Assembly (NCBI GenBank): GCA_934645125.1
Contig: CAKUDT010000087.1
Location: 1-6,427, forward strand
Length of the DNA: 6,427 nucleotides
Source of the DNA: an uncultured Eggerthellaceae bacterium
Lineage (GTDB): Bacteria > Actinomycetota > Coriobacteriia > Coriobacteriales > Eggerthellaceae
Direction of reading: 5' to 3'
Shown here: positions 5,591-6,427 of the stretch, in pieces
Position numbering within the stretch: position 1 is the stretch's first letter
How the letters are laid out: each line of letters opens with the position of its first letter
The notes under the pieces: model-generated
What the model saw: the letters and a program-made list of their open reading frames with translations, nothing else
The model's database searches: none
What the model was told of the DNA's origin: nothing
Program-made: the position numbers and the translations under genes

Positions 5591-6028
5591 CTATTCTCCC
5601 AGTTCAGCTTTCCAATCGAAGTCGGCGGGCGGAGTGGTAGGGGCACTGGTGCCTTTGTCTGTTGTGCCGCCTTCGGCTTCGTCTGCGCCTGCGGTTTCCA
5701 CGAAGCCGCTGCCGTCCCATTCGCAGGCAGCCATGTCCACATGGTTGTTGTCGACAAAGGTCACACCCTCTGCTTCAAGCAGCTCGCGTTGAACGCCGGG
5801 GCCGCCAAAAATGAACCCTTCGCACAGGCTACCGTCCTTGAAGAGCACGCGATGACAGGGGATGTTTTCAAGTCCTGAGCCAGGTGAGGGGTTGTTGCGC
5901 AGCGCGAATCCCACGTAACGGGCGCTGCGCGGGCTGTCCATCAGGCGCGCGACGGTTCCATAGCTCGCTACTTTACCTGCGGGAATACTTGCAACAACGC
6001 GATATACTCGTTCTGAGAAGTCACCCAT
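5591..6028 (-). CDS. MGMT-family alkyltransferase-like protein with PCHRV motif
   Basis: This 145-residue protein has only the C-terminal DNA-binding/active-site domain of O6-alkylguanine-DNA alkyltransferases. It begins FSERVYRVVASIPAGKVASYG (4-24), followed by a helix-turn-helix (LMDSPRSARYVGFALRNNP, 29-47) with a candidate Arg finger at R37. The active-site motif is NIPCHRV (55-61), and then GFIFGGPGVQRELLEAEGV. Cys58 is present, unlike classical alkyltransferase-like proteins such as Atl1 and YbaZ, which have Trp there, so real alkyl transfer is possible. Small MGMT proteins of this type are common in Clostridia and Coriobacteriia. Residues 108-145 are a low-complexity Thr/Ala/Pro/Glu tail not belonging to the fold. 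The SD is weak (AAAGAGAAAAGC before ATG 6028). It converges on thrH with 6 bp between stop codons and no clear terminator. The role is probably repair or recognition of O6-alkylguanine. Confidence 0.88.
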   Translation of the reverse strand: MGDFSERVYRVVASIPAGKVASYGTVARLMDSPRSARYVGFALRNNPSPGSGLENIPCHRVLFKDGSLCEGFIFGGPGVQRELLEAEGVTFVDNNHVDMAACEWDGSGFVETAGADEAEGGTTDKGTSAPTTPPADFDWKAELGE

Positions 6029-6230
6029 GCTTTTCTCTTTCTTTGAGGGGTCCCGTTTCGGGGGAGTCTTTTATTGCTGTCGTTGTATGCGGCTGCAGCG
6101 CGTGCGGCGTGGGGGACGCGTTGCTGCGATACGCTTCGCGCCGTGTCGCGTGGTCTGCCGTGCCGCGTTGTTCGTTGGGGCGTTCATTTTCAATGCGCGC
6201 TGGTCGATTGCCGCCGCTGTTCCGTTTGCC
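6029..6230. other. 202-bp gap between two alkyltransferase-family genes
   Basis: No gene is supported here. CCCG/CGGG (6052-6055 with 6059-6062) forms a short hairpin in the 5' region of the small MGMT-like gene. I see no good terminator after the Ogt gene and no strong promoter for the downstream gene, so cotranscription of the two is possible but unproven. Confidence 0.45.
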
Positions 6231-6427
6231 TTAGAGTGCCGTTCCTTTCGCGGGGCGGAAAAGCTTGTCGGTATCCACGCCTTCGTGCTTCAAGAGTGCG
6301 ATTTTCTTATCCAGCCCACCCGCATAGCCGGTAAGGCTTCCGTTTGCGCCCACTACGCGATGACAAGGGATAATGACAGAGATGGGGTTGTGTCCCACGG
6401 CTCCGCCCACAGCAAGCGCTGCCATGT
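6231..6427 (-). CDS. ogt: Methylated-DNA-[protein]-cysteine S-methyltransferase (Ogt/MGMT), 5' end outside window
   Basis: Only the C-terminal 64-65 codons are present, and the frame is open to the right edge. The visible part is the classical active-site segment: AVGGAVGHNPISVIIPCHRVVGANGSLTGYAGGL within residues 5-38 of the visible frame, with the acceptor cysteine in PCHRV. The helix LDKKIALLKHEGV follows, then a short tail to TAA at 6231-6233. The enzyme transfers alkyl groups from O6-alkylguanine (and O4-alkylthymine) in DNA to its own cysteine in a single-turnover repair reaction. The Met at 6425 lies within the conserved core and is not the real start. The part that would show an Ada-type N-terminus is outside the window, so plain Ogt is the simplest reading. 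Confidence 0.9.
   Translation of the reverse strand, partial: MAALAVGGAVGHNPISVIIPCHRVVGANGSLTGYAGGLDKKIALLKHEGVDTDKLFRPAKGTAL

Noticed and set aside
5639..5660. GGCA-CTGG-TGCC hairpin with following Ts as a thrH terminator
   Set aside because: The stem is only 4 bp with a poor T-run, and it lies inside the coding region of the convergent gene.
6074..6334. 86-codon + strand frame over the gap and Ogt end
   Set aside because: It is antisense to the PCHRV-containing Ogt core, has an Arg/Cys-rich nonsense-like translation, and has no SD.

Overview
This 6.4 kb window is bacterial chromosome: moderately GC-rich, densely packed genes, short or overlapping gene junctions, Shine-Dalgarno (SD) starts. 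Gene content and protein style (bacterial Elp3, a ThrH-type phosphatase, a DUF6179/DUF6323 pair, Ala/Arg-rich proteins) suggest a Gram-positive anaerobe, most likely an actinobacterium of class Coriobacteriia (Eggerthella/Slackia relatives). This is an inference from remembered protein resemblance, not a search result.

Left edge (1-289): no convincing protein gene. An AT-rich stretch with a sigma70-like promoter (61-90) is followed by a long imperfect hairpin (104-220) and a terminator-like hairpin ending in TTTTT (244-279). Together these look like a small RNA gene of about 180 nt on the + strand, converging on the operon to its right.

Centre (290-3558, - strand): a tightly coupled three-gene operon, transcribed right to left. 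It encodes a full-length radical-SAM/GNAT Elp3 (tRNA wobble-uridine carboxymethylation), then a DUF6323-like protein (8-nt overlap), then a DUF6179-like protein (14-nt overlap). Divergent from it, across only 45 bp, is a class I SAM-dependent methyltransferase (3604-4638, + strand). Its N-terminal signature, HH motif and C-terminal RYxHxF block resemble Trm9/ALKBH8, the enzyme that in eukaryotes methylates the Elp3 product cm5U to mcm5U. The Elp3/Trm9-like pairing is the most interesting feature here: it suggests a bacterial mcm5U34-type tRNA modification locus, with two uncharacterised proteins attached. The methyltransferase also carries two low-complexity insertions built from shared short repeats.

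Right (4639-6427): a 346-bp gene-free stretch with several small inverted repeats precedes thrH (phosphoserine phosphatase/homoserine phosphotransferase, + strand). Convergent with thrH, 6 bp away, is a small MGMT-family alkyltransferase-like gene with an intact PCHRV motif. After a further 202-bp gap comes the 3' part of a second, classical O6-alkylguanine-DNA alkyltransferase (Ogt/MGMT), which runs off the window.
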